A DNA stretch of 22,580 nucleotides from Methylotenera_A sp031381645 (GTDB lineage Bacteria > Pseudomonadota > Gammaproteobacteria > Burkholderiales > Methylophilaceae): contig JANMYB010000083.1 of assembly GCA_031381645.1 (NCBI GenBank), positions 1-22,580 of the forward strand, in the 5' to 3' direction. Position 1 is the stretch's first letter, and each line of letters begins with the position of its first letter. The notes beneath the pieces are model-generated. The model was not told the DNA's origin. It made no database searches and was given only the letters and a program-made list of their open reading frames with translations. The translations under genes and the position numbers were made by a program. Shown here one piece after another: positions 1-7,120 of the stretch.

Positions 1-289
1 CCTTAGCTCATGCTTGGTTAGAGCAGCGGACTCATATGTAAATGTGCCATATACGTGGAAACTGTATATGGGATGGTGTCAAATTCGGTGAAACCTGACG
101 GCAGTAATGCACAAGGCAATGCCGAGCGAAGCTTCAGGTAGAAATGCTTGTTGAACGTGTAGAGACTAGACGGCACCCACCTAATGCAATCGTCATGATT
201 GTTATGGTGAAGGCATAGTCCAGGGAGGCGGGAAACCGTCACAAACCAGAATCCGATGGTACTGAGTTCGACTCACAGAGGGGCCACCA
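1..289 (+). tRNA. tRNA-Ile(CAU), intron-split, 5' end outside window
   Basis: Exons are 1-35 and 250-289. The first four bases of the acceptor stem lie outside the window; the visible CCU pairs with the AGGGGCC strand at 279-285, followed by discriminator A286 and an encoded CCA at 287-289. The D-arm has GCUC/GAGC stems and an 11-nt loop. The anticodon CAT is at 33-35. The T-loop TTCGACT is at 267-273. A CAU anticodon could be Met or the minor Ile isoacceptor whose C34 is converted to lysidine by TilS. The GGCCCCU/AGGGGCC acceptor, A73 and the intron type match tRNA-Ile2, so Ile is preferred. Oddities: A265/A275 in the T stem and G26/A256 at the foot of the anticodon stem do not pair. Confidence 0.88.
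36..249 (+). ncRNA. Group I self-splicing intron (Azoarcus-like, IC3 type) in tRNA-Ile(CAU)
   Basis: A 214-nt intron inserted directly 3' of the anticodon, with no room for a homing endonuclease. The core helices can be drawn. P1 pairs exon CAT (33-35) with internal guide GTG (44-46), giving a U-G wobble at the 5' splice site. P2 is 47-54 with 64-71 (8 bp). P3 is 75-80 with 172-177. P4 is 85-89 with 121-125. P7, the guanosine site, is 164-168 with 216-220. P8 contains 187-191 with 197-201. P9 is 227-231 with 236-240, closed by a GAAA tetraloop. The last base is G249 (omega G). Long stretches such as GGATGGTGTCAAATTCGG and the AGACTAGACGGCACCCACCT segment match the Azoarcus ribozyme as recalled. 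Splicing would give an anticodon loop ending CAU-AA. Confidence 0.93.
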
Positions 290-298
290 ACATAAAAG

Positions 299-330
299 CG
301 GCTTACAGCGATGTAAGCCGTTTTATTTTA
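299..330 (+). terminator. Rho-independent terminator after tRNA-Ile
   Basis: An 8-bp stem, CGGCTTAC (299-306) with GTAAGCCG (313-320), has a 6-nt loop and is followed by TTTTATTTTA. It lies 10 nt downstream of the CCA end. The opposite strand has a weaker T-run (CTTTTA), so the same hairpin may also stop the minus-strand operon whose last codon is at 428. Confidence 0.85.
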
Positions 331-427
331 TCGATTTTGATTGAAAATTAGGACGGTTATATGTAGCATTTTATTAAAGTAGTCGCTGCGACAAGATTCA
401 GAAGTGATGATGTAGTACAGTCAAATA

Positions 428-1672
428 CTAGTCATAATCATGTCTTTCTACTCTTTCTACTCTTTCTACTCGCTCTACTCTTTCAGCATGTTCAGATCGC
501 TCTATTTTTTCAGGCCGTTCAGTTTTTTCTGACCGATCCACTTTTTCAAGCCGCTCAGTTTTTTCAGGTTTCTCGGCTGATTCTGGTCTTTCTATTCGGT
601 CTTTGCCTTCTATTTTCTCACCTACGTTTCTATATTTGTTGCTATTGGTGGATTTTGATTTGTCAGACTTGTTGGGTCGATGTTTGTTGCCACCGCGTTC
701 TAAAATTTCATCCTTGCCTGAGTACTCAATAGTCCGCGCGGTGATTTTTCCAGCGCGATCCAATTTACCGTGCACAATGATAGTCTGATTGTTACCAGAA
801 CTCACGCCTTTGATTTTAGTGTTAGCGTCGATGTTAATCGTTTGATTTTGCAGGTTGAATTGCTGCCCAGTACGCACTGGCGCGCTATCTTGAATAACGA
901 TGTTTTCAGCACCTTTAAGCACGCGTTGCGTCGCACTTTCGTTGATATGCTCGGAGTGTAATGACCTACCATCCCAGCTCCCGCGCACTTGTACGGCTTG
1001 CCCAACATAGCCTTGACTAACGCTTGCAATATTGACACCATTTATCTTACCAGCTTTATCGACGACGCCTGCAATTGAGGATGGTATATCTGCTGTAGCC
1101 AAGTCGACACGTAGCGCATGAACCAGATTATTGGTGGCAACCAAACCGCTAATTTTGACAATTTGATTAGCTTTTAAGTCGGCACCGCCAATGGTATTGC
1201 TACTCAGACTAATTGTTTGTCCCATTATCTGAACGGTGTTTTGTACGGCATTCACTTTTTCGATTTTGCCTATCATGATATGTGAGACACTCACGTGTTG
1301 CGCTCTGAGCTGGCTACCTTTGTTGCTAGCCTCAATCGCTACTAGTTGGCCGATGTTCAGGGCGTCAATGCTCGCTGAAACACCATCAATATCTACACTG
1401 GTTTTTGTATCGTAATGCACTTCTAGGCCATTTACACAGATGCTGGCAAAGCCAGAAATAACACCAACAATGCCCGTGCCGCCAACACCTGAATTAGCCT
1501 GAGTACCTGTACCACCAACGCCTTCTGATTGGTTGCCAGTGCCACCAATACCGTCTTGTTGGATACCCGTTCCGCCTATGCCCGCATTGCAAACATTAGT
1601 CTCAGCAGTGGCTGCATTTGCTGATAATAATACCAGCGAAATTGCTACTAAATGTGCATAGAAGCGTTGCAT
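428..1672 (-). CDS. Exported DUF5666-like protein with GxGGTG repeats and charged C-terminal tail
   Basis: A 414-residue protein of unknown function. Residues 1-23 form a Sec signal peptide ending near ANAATA. Residues 31-68 hold four GxGGTG motifs spaced about 10 residues apart. The middle (about 70-320) has repeated short beta-rich units that read like DUF5666 domains (for example phrases such as VVDKAGKINGV and GKLDRAGKITARTIEYSG). The tail from about 330 is almost entirely Lys/Glu/Arg/Ser and ends in four VER units. The start ATG lies 3 nt after the stop of the DUF6502-like gene, and its AAGG ribosome site sits inside that gene's end, so the two are likely translationally coupled. The family assignment rests on pattern recall; no catalytic motif is visible. 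Confidence 0.75.
   Translation of the reverse strand: MQRFYAHLVAISLVLLSANAATAETNVCNAGIGGTGIQQDGIGGTGNQSEGVGGTGTQANSGVGGTGIVGVISGFASICVNGLEVHYDTKTSVDIDGVSASIDALNIGQLVAIEASNKGSQLRAQHVSVSHIMIGKIEKVNAVQNTVQIMGQTISLSSNTIGGADLKANQIVKISGLVATNNLVHALRVDLATADIPSSIAGVVDKAGKINGVNIASVSQGYVGQAVQVRGSWDGRSLHSEHINESATQRVLKGAENIVIQDSAPVRTGQQFNLQNQTINIDANTKIKGVSSGNNQTIIVHGKLDRAGKITARTIEYSGKDEILERGGNKHRPNKSDKSKSTNSNKYRNVGEKIEGKDRIERPESAEKPEKTERLEKVDRSEKTERPEKIERSEHAERVERVERVERVERHDYD
443..478 (-). repeat. 9-bp tandem repeat encoding VER units
   Basis: Three perfect copies of TCTTTCTAC (443-469, plus-strand reading) and one degenerate copy (470-478) encode Val-Glu-Arg units just before the stop of the DUF5666-like gene. 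The 9-bp unit keeps the reading frame, so copy number could vary without breaking the protein. Confidence 0.85.
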
Positions 1673-1675
1673 GGT

Positions 1676-2563
1676 TTAGCCTTCTTTTTCAGGCACAGTT
1701 TGACTATTTAATGGTTGATCATCATCGGTATAATAAAAATATACACCAAAATTCATTCTTTGGTCGGCTTTATCAGACTCTCTGCGCGCCACCTTGTCAG
1801 GTAGAGCTTGTGAAGCCTTAAGGGCTGCTGCACGCCGATTCAGTGCTTTAATCGCATTCATGCCACTCTGTCTCGCTAAATCATGTAGCAAACCTACGTT
1901 AGCAGCGGTCAGTCCATCATAGTAAACACAGCGCTCAAGCATGGGTTCATTTTTGCTGTTTAAGTTGCTCACCGCTGCCGACATGTGGTCGTGCACATTC
2001 ATTGCTAAGAAAGACAATTTATATTCTAAATCTTGGCTGGGAATGAACGCTTGTACATTTAGACGCACATGGTCGTTATAGTCGAGACTCACAAATCCAA
2101 GCCTAAGCCATTCATCCAGCACTGGGCGCGCACGAAAATCTTTGCTAACACTGGCTACTAAAGACTCAAATGAGATTATCCCTTTACTTGCAAGTCGCGG
2201 TAATGCCCGCGGTTGGCCTGATTCATCTAAGTATTTACTGTCACCAAGCCATAAGCCAAAAATTTGAGCACCGATGGAAAATGGCGGTTCTGTTTCGCCA
2301 TTTTCCTCATCGCGAATGCGTTGTACATCTTTACGATGTACGCCTGTTAGTAAAGTAATACGGCTGTTGGTTTGTTCTTTGCCATCAATTTTAAACTCTT
2401 CTTCAGCTACACTTACAAATACGCGTTTTAAATCTTCCAGCAGCATGGTGTAATTCATGCCTTGCGATAGCATCATACGCACTAATGGCCGCAGCACTTT
2501 ACGTAAAGCCTCATGCAAAATAGTTCGCATCTTTTTTGAGTTATTTGTTAGCTTTATATCCAT
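1676..2563 (-). CDS. DUF6502-like protein
   Basis: A 295-residue protein with no signal peptide or membrane segment, so probably cytoplasmic. An N-terminal helical region (about 14-50) is followed by a segment with helix-turn-helix character around residues 65-90 (phrases SRITLLTGVHRKDVQRIRDEE), which would fit DNA binding. A central and a C-terminal part of unknown role follow. The overall pattern resembles DUF6502, a family I recall as often sitting next to DUF5666 genes in betaproteobacteria. It is the middle gene of a three-gene minus-strand run: 20 nt downstream of the oxidoreductase stop and 3 nt upstream of the DUF5666-like start. A regulatory role is possible but is inference. No strong ribosome site precedes the ATG. 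Confidence 0.7.
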   Translation of the reverse strand: MDIKLTNNSKKMRTILHEALRKVLRPLVRMMLSQGMNYTMLLEDLKRVFVSVAEEEFKIDGKEQTNSRITLLTGVHRKDVQRIRDEENGETEPPFSIGAQIFGLWLGDSKYLDESGQPRALPRLASKGIISFESLVASVSKDFRARPVLDEWLRLGFVSLDYNDHVRLNVQAFIPSQDLEYKLSFLAMNVHDHMSAAVSNLNSKNEPMLERCVYYDGLTAANVGLLHDLARQSGMNAIKALNRRAAALKASQALPDKVARRESDKADQRMNFGVYFYYTDDDQPLNSQTVPEKEG

Positions 2564-2583
2564 ATTATTTATTTTTAGGGTTT

Positions 2584-3915
2584 CTAACTAAGTCGAGGAG
2601 ACTTGCGGGGTACAGCAGATGTCTTGCCGTAATGTGTTTCTACCATCACGCCAATTTCTTTTAAAAATGGCGTTGGCAACACGCCGCCTGCACAAACGAT
2701 GATGGCGCCATTTGGAAGTTCAACAATCGATTTATCTGCCAACTCAATTTTTACCGTATCCACACCTATTTCTTTGACACTGGACTTGAGTTGAACTGTG
2801 AGCCTTTTTGCAGTTTCTGCCTCTTGCAGTCGATCACGATTTTTAGGTTTTACGCGACCAAAAGCCTCGCTACGATAAGAAAGCGTTACGGTTGTGCCTG
2901 GTTGCTCGGCTATTGAAATGGCGGCTTCCAAGGCGCTGTCGCCGCCGCCTACCACTAACACATGATGTTCACGATACTGCTCAGGGTCAACCAGTCGATA
3001 AACGACTTTGGCTTGATCTTCCCCAGCCACATCTAGCTTGCGAGGCGTGCCCATACGGCCGATAGCAAGCAGAATATTGGCTGTTTGGTAGGTGGCTTTA
3101 GAAGTTTTGACTTCAAAGCCTTTGTCTGTCTTAGTGACTGTTTCCATGCGTTCGTTAAAATTAATTTTGAACGGGTGTTCTTTGAGCACTCGATTCCAGA
3201 ATCCGAGCAGCTCTTCTTTGCTAATATCGTACATTTCAACCTTACCAACAATCGGTAATACCACAGGTTGGGTCATGGCAATTTTGTTACGCGGATATTT
3301 GTAAATGGCGCCACCTAGCGAGTCTTCTTGTTCTATGGTGATGCATTTAAGTTTCTTTTCTTTGGCCGCAAGCGAGGCTGAAAGTCCCGCTGGGCCTGCC
3401 CCTATGATGACAACATCGTATTCATTGCCATCATTCTTTTTTTGTGCGATGGAGTCAATCGCTTGCTTGCCTTGTTCTGCGGTCTTGCGGATTAGGCCCA
3501 TACCGCCAAGTTCGCCAGCGATAAAGATATTCTCAACATTGGTTTCAAAAGAGGGCTTAACAAGAGGAATGTCCATGCCGCGTTTTTCAGTACCAAATAC
3601 TAATTCTATCGCGTCAACAGGGCATGCCGTTAAGCAAGCGCCATGGCCAATACAATGTACGGGGTCTGTCAACACTGCCTTGCCATTAACAATACTAAGC
3701 GCTTTCTCTGGACAAGCTTTAACGCAAGCGCCAGAACCACAGCAAAGACTAAGGTTAATGACTGGGTGTATAGATGCAGGCTCAGTCAACCCCGCCTCTT
3801 TTGCCTCATTCCAGCGCTCTTTACCACGCCGATTAATTTTCTTTTTGCGAGTGACGTAAATCGCTAGGATCAGCAATAACGGGGAAACGTAGAGCAGTAT
3901 GCTTATATTTTGCAT
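2584..3915 (-). CDS. Membrane-anchored ferredoxin-domain FAD/NAD(P)-dependent oxidoreductase
   Basis: 443 residues. Residues 3-22 form one membrane anchor, followed by a strongly basic stretch (TRKKKINRR), which places the enzyme domains in the cytoplasm. A ferredoxin-like dicluster domain lies at about 50-105. Its two motifs are C58-x2-S61-x2-C64-x3-C68-P and C88-x2-H91-x2-C94-x3-C98-P, so the usual second cysteine is Ser in one and His in the other. The FAD-binding Rossmann motif GAGPAG is near 172-177 and an NAD(P)-binding motif GGGDSALEAA is near 323-332. No thioredoxin-reductase CxxC is present. It probably transfers electrons between NAD(P)H and an iron-sulfur or membrane partner. It is transcribed divergently from the b-cytochrome/multiheme genes, which suggests it feeds or drains the same chain. 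The exact substrate is unknown. Confidence 0.85.
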   Translation of the reverse strand: MQNISILLYVSPLLLILAIYVTRKKKINRRGKERWNEAKEAGLTEPASIHPVINLSLCCGSGACVKACPEKALSIVNGKAVLTDPVHCIGHGACLTACPVDAIELVFGTEKRGMDIPLVKPSFETNVENIFIAGELGGMGLIRKTAEQGKQAIDSIAQKKNDGNEYDVVIIGAGPAGLSASLAAKEKKLKCITIEQEDSLGGAIYKYPRNKIAMTQPVVLPIVGKVEMYDISKEELLGFWNRVLKEHPFKINFNERMETVTKTDKGFEVKTSKATYQTANILLAIGRMGTPRKLDVAGEDQAKVVYRLVDPEQYREHHVLVVGGGDSALEAAISIAEQPGTTVTLSYRSEAFGRVKPKNRDRLQEAETAKRLTVQLKSSVKEIGVDTVKIELADKSIVELPNGAIIVCAGGVLPTPFLKEIGVMVETHYGKTSAVPRKSPRLS

Positions 3916-4011
3916 GTGCGTGTTAGCTGAGAGTTAATAGTCAATGTTGAATCCAAATAAAATAATTTTTTCAGTTTATTCAAAGTAATATATTATAAAT
4001 ATGAATGCTGC

Positions 4012-4040
4012 ATAATATGTGAGAAAATTACACACGTCAA
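4012..4040 (-). promoter_or_regulatory. Sigma70-type promoter for the minus-strand operon
   Basis: Read on the minus strand: -35 TTGACG (4040-4035), a 17-nt spacer, and -10 TATTAT (4017-4012). Each box matches consensus at 5 of 6 positions and the spacer is ideal. It would start transcription near 4005, about 90 nt ahead of the oxidoreductase ATG. No equally good plus-strand promoter was found in 3916-4061. Confidence 0.65.
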
Positions 4041-4061
4041 TTTTTATAGAGGTTCATTTTT

Positions 4062-4934
4062 TTGACAATGAGTAAAACAGTAAATTCACAAGAATTTTCA
4101 CAAAAAAGTATATGGCTAAGTAGGGCGTGTCATTTTCTTAGTCAATTCATGCTATGGATATTGGTCATTGCACTGGCTTGGCTGGGCTGGAAAGTTGCTA
4201 ATGGCCAATACTATAAACCTGGTGAAGGTTTAGGCTACAACTTAGGTTTGGTGGGCGGTTTAATGATGCTCACATTACTATTGTACTCTGCACGCAAACA
4301 CCTTCCGGTCATGCAGAAATTGGGTAAACTCAAGCATTGGTTTCGTATCCATATGATGCTAGGTGTAGTTGGCCCAACTTTGGTTTTGTTCCATACTACG
4401 TTCCGCCTTGGTTCTTTAAATGCGACCATTGCATTTTATTGCATGATATTGGTTGCAGGCAGTGGTTTGATTGGTAGGCTTGTGTACACCCGTATTCACA
4501 AGGGATTGTATGGCAGCCGATCTACATTGAGCGAGGCATATGAAGATTTGGCGGGGAGCAAGGGAAACGTAAAGTCGAAATTACATTTTTTCCCCCAAGT
4601 TGAAGATAATATTAAAAAGTTTGAACATGAGGCTTTGGAAAAAAAACGTGGATTTTTAGCTGGAGTTTGGTTTTTTTTCAGCTTTGATGTGCGTCGCATG
4701 TTGCTTGCTTGGCGCTGCAAGCGTTATATCCATTTGAAATTGGGCGTAAGCATGAATGATGTGGCAGCTGAAGCATCAGATTTGGTTAATCAGTATTTAA
4801 AGAAAATTCAAACTGTAGCGCAATTCAAAAAATTTGAACAAATCTTTTCGACATGGCATGTTTTGCATATCCCATTAATGTATATGATGGTTGCAACTGC
4901 GATATTCCACGTTATTTGGGTGCACATGTACTAA
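4062..4934 (+). CDS. Probable di-heme b-type membrane cytochrome (ferric-reductase/b561-like)
   Basis: 290 residues. Membrane segments lie at about 25-46, 58-76, 95-113, 119-141 and 266-288. Histidines H97 and H111 (14 apart) in one helix, and H269 and H283 (14 apart) in the last helix, have the spacing typical of paired b-heme ligands across a membrane. A charged section between about 145 and 260 separates the last helix from the others. The gene ends 6 nt before the 27-heme cytochrome, so an operon is likely; a role passing electrons between the quinone pool and the periplasmic cytochrome is inferred. The TTG start at 4062 is kept because AGAGG (4048-4052) lies 9 nt upstream. ATG at 4068 is an alternative with poorer spacing. 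I do not recognise a named family with certainty. Confidence 0.7.
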   Translation: MTMSKTVNSQEFSQKSIWLSRACHFLSQFMLWILVIALAWLGWKVANGQYYKPGEGLGYNLGLVGGLMMLTLLLYSARKHLPVMQKLGKLKHWFRIHMMLGVVGPTLVLFHTTFRLGSLNATIAFYCMILVAGSGLIGRLVYTRIHKGLYGSRSTLSEAYEDLAGSKGNVKSKLHFFPQVEDNIKKFEHEALEKKRGFLAGVWFFFSFDVRRMLLAWRCKRYIHLKLGVSMNDVAAEASDLVNQYLKKIQTVAQFKKFEQIFSTWHVLHIPLMYMMVATAIFHVIWVHMY

Positions 4935-4940
4935 ATTTCG

Positions 4941-6917
4941 ATGCTACGTTTCCTCAATCTTTTTATTCTCTCATTCTTCCTGTCATTCAATGTTGGCGCG
5001 GATACGCTCGAAAGCGTGATGATGCCTGGCAAGGTGATTCAAGGGCATCTAAAGTGGGAAGATAACTGTCAAAAATGCCACAAAAAATTCGATAAAGAAG
5101 GGCAAAACCAACTTTGCAAAGATTGCCATAAAGACATTAAGAAAGATGTTGCTGACAAAATTGGCTTTCATGGAAAAATGAAAGAAGTTAAAAACTGCTC
5201 CGAATGCCATACGGACCACAAAGGGCGTGCTGCCAACATAGTTATCTTAGACGAAAAAACTTTTAAACATACACAAACTGAATTTCAATTAAAAGGTGGA
5301 CATCTTGGCGCCAAAGTTGGCTGCAAGGATTGCCACAAGCCAAAAATCAAATATAGAGACACGCCTGCCACTTGTATCGGTTGCCACAAAAAAGATGATG
5401 AACATAAAGGCTCATTAGGAGAAAAATGTGCCGATTGCCATGTTGAAAAAGACTGGAAAGAGATTAAGTTTGATCACGATAAAAGCGACTTTAAGCTAAG
5501 GGGTGCGCACGCTGAAACTAAGGTGGTGTGTAAAGATTGCCATAAAGACGACAAGTTTAAAGAAACACCGAATAATTGTTACTCATGCCATAAAAAAGAT
5601 GACGACCATAAAGGTGTGTTTGGTCAAAAATGCGGCGATTGCCATACTGACAAGGATTGGAAAACAACAACATTTGATCATACAAGTGATGGTCATTTTG
5701 CCTTGCTTGGCAAGCACGATAGTGCCAAATGTGCCAGTTGTCATAAGTCTGCAGGGCAAAAATTACCTCAAACATGTATTGGCTGTCATCGCAACGATGA
5801 TAAGCACAAAGGTACTCTGGGTGAGAAGTGTGGTGATTGTCACAACGAGCGCAGTTGGGCAAGCACGGGTGAGTTTAATCATGATAAAGATACTAAGTTC
5901 CTGCTGAAGGATAAGCACAAAGCGGCCAAATGCGAGGCTTGTCACACTACGGGTGCCAAGTATGAAAAACTGCCGCTAGATTGTTACTCATGCCACAAGA
6001 AGGATGATGTGCATAAAGGCAAGTTTGGTGAGAGGTGTGAGGAGTGCCACAACGCGAAGGATTGGAAGAAAGATAATTTTGACCACGACAAAACTAAATT
6101 TCCGCTCAGAGGCAAGCATAAACCGGCTAAATGTGAGGCCTGCCATAAAAATGGCTTAGAGGAAAAATTAAAAACAGGTTGTAATGATTGCCACCAAAAA
6201 GATGATCCGCATAAAGCGGTATTTGGCGCGAGCTGCGAGAAGTGTCATAACGACGCGGATTGGAAAAAAACTACCAGCTTCGATCACACAAAAGACACTA
6301 AATATCCATTAAAAGGTAAGCATATTAAAACCAAGTGCGAAGCTTGCCACAAGCCGCCACCAGCTCCACCTAAACTCTCGCCCACAGCTACCTGCTTCTC
6401 TTGTCACGAGCGTGATGACGTACACAAAGGCTCGGAAGGTAAGAAGTGTGAAGATTGCCACACCGAAACCACCTGGAAAGTGAAAGACTTCGACCATAAT
6501 AAAACTAAGTTTCCTCTGCTTGGCAAACACGGTTCAGTGGAGTGCAAGAAATGCCATCTGACGGGTAAATTTACAGAGGCCAAGAAAGATTGCTATTCAT
6601 GCCACACCAAAGATGATGTGCATAAAAAACAACTAGGTACGCTTTGCGAGGATTGCCACAATGCTAGGGATTGGGCAGTATGGGACTTTAACCATGATAC
6701 ACGCACCAAGTACAAGCTTGATGGCGCCCACAAAAAAGTGGGCTGCTTAGATTGCCATAGAACTGCTTTTGTTGGCAAGGTGAAACAAAGCACTACATGC
6801 TACAGCTGCCACTCCAGTGATGATGTACACGGTGGTAGTTTTGGCCCGCAATGTGACCGTTGCCACGTCACTACAAACTTCAGAGACATCAAGGTGAATG
6901 CAGGTGTGGGCAGGTAA
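4941..6917 (+). CDS. Secreted 27-heme c-type cytochrome built from 3-heme repeats
   Basis: 658 residues with a signal peptide (about 1-20, ending NVGA) and 27 CXXCH motifs counted by eye. After three N-terminal hemes the remaining 24 form eight copies of a three-heme unit of about 70 residues. Each unit holds one CxxCH, then a CYSCHKKDDxHKG-like motif, then CxDCHxxxDW and an F-D/N-H element. Extra His residues in the DDxH and FDH/GKH elements are natural distal ligands, suggesting bis-His low-potential hemes. The protein is extremely rich in Lys and Asp. It is probably a periplasmic electron carrier between the b cytochrome upstream and the outer-membrane porin module. No clear ribosome site precedes the ATG, so coupling to the upstream stop 6 nt away is likely. 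Confidence 0.93.
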   Translation: MLRFLNLFILSFFLSFNVGADTLESVMMPGKVIQGHLKWEDNCQKCHKKFDKEGQNQLCKDCHKDIKKDVADKIGFHGKMKEVKNCSECHTDHKGRAANIVILDEKTFKHTQTEFQLKGGHLGAKVGCKDCHKPKIKYRDTPATCIGCHKKDDEHKGSLGEKCADCHVEKDWKEIKFDHDKSDFKLRGAHAETKVVCKDCHKDDKFKETPNNCYSCHKKDDDHKGVFGQKCGDCHTDKDWKTTTFDHTSDGHFALLGKHDSAKCASCHKSAGQKLPQTCIGCHRNDDKHKGTLGEKCGDCHNERSWASTGEFNHDKDTKFLLKDKHKAAKCEACHTTGAKYEKLPLDCYSCHKKDDVHKGKFGERCEECHNAKDWKKDNFDHDKTKFPLRGKHKPAKCEACHKNGLEEKLKTGCNDCHQKDDPHKAVFGASCEKCHNDADWKKTTSFDHTKDTKYPLKGKHIKTKCEACHKPPPAPPKLSPTATCFSCHERDDVHKGSEGKKCEDCHTETTWKVKDFDHNKTKFPLLGKHGSVECKKCHLTGKFTEAKKDCYSCHTKDDVHKKQLGTLCEDCHNARDWAVWDFNHDTRTKYKLDGAHKKVGCLDCHRTAFVGKVKQSTTCYSCHSSDDVHGGSFGPQCDRCHVTTNFRDIKVNAGVGR

Positions 6918-7004
6918 AAATGTTATTGGTATTGCTACTTTGAATTATCGCTTATAACTTTAAACTAAACTTTTAAAATCCTATATATTTTTTTTAAAAA
7001 ATGT

Positions 7005-7033
7005 TTGACGCATAATTATTTCCCACCTATCAT
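7005..7033 (+). promoter_or_regulatory. Sigma70-type promoter upstream of giant cytochrome gene
   Basis: TTGACG (7005-7010), a 17-nt spacer and TATCAT (7028-7033); each box matches consensus at 5 of 6 positions. Start of transcription would fall near 7040, leaving a leader of about 80 nt. It lies in the 203-bp AT-rich gap between the two multiheme genes. That gap has no evident terminator hairpin, so read-through from upstream may add to expression. Confidence 0.65.
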
Positions 7034-7110
7034 CCATATTTATGTGTATAAATTTCCCACAATTAAATGTATGTTTTTTGTGATGTTTATTGAAGTGCAA
7101 ACTCCTTGAT

Positions 7111-7114
7111 AGGG
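7111..7114 (+). promoter_or_regulatory. Ribosome binding site deciding a TTG start at 7121
   Basis: AGGG sits 6 nt before TTG 7121. An in-frame TTG at 7106 has no comparable site and would add five residues ahead of a signal peptide that is already complete without them. Confidence 0.6.
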
Positions 7115-7120
7115 ATTAAT

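Noticed and set aside
18..242. Open frame of 74 codons on the minus strand across the tRNA region
   Set aside because: It lies entirely antisense to the tRNA exon and group I intron, whose structure explains the sequence, and it resembles no protein.
1..330. tRNA gene as attachment site of an integrated island
   Set aside because: No second copy of the tRNA 3' end, no integrase and no transposase were found in the window; the interruption of the tRNA is fully explained by the intron.
4062..4067. TTGACA, a perfect -35 box
   Set aside because: It coincides with the start codon region and no -10 box lies 16-18 nt downstream.
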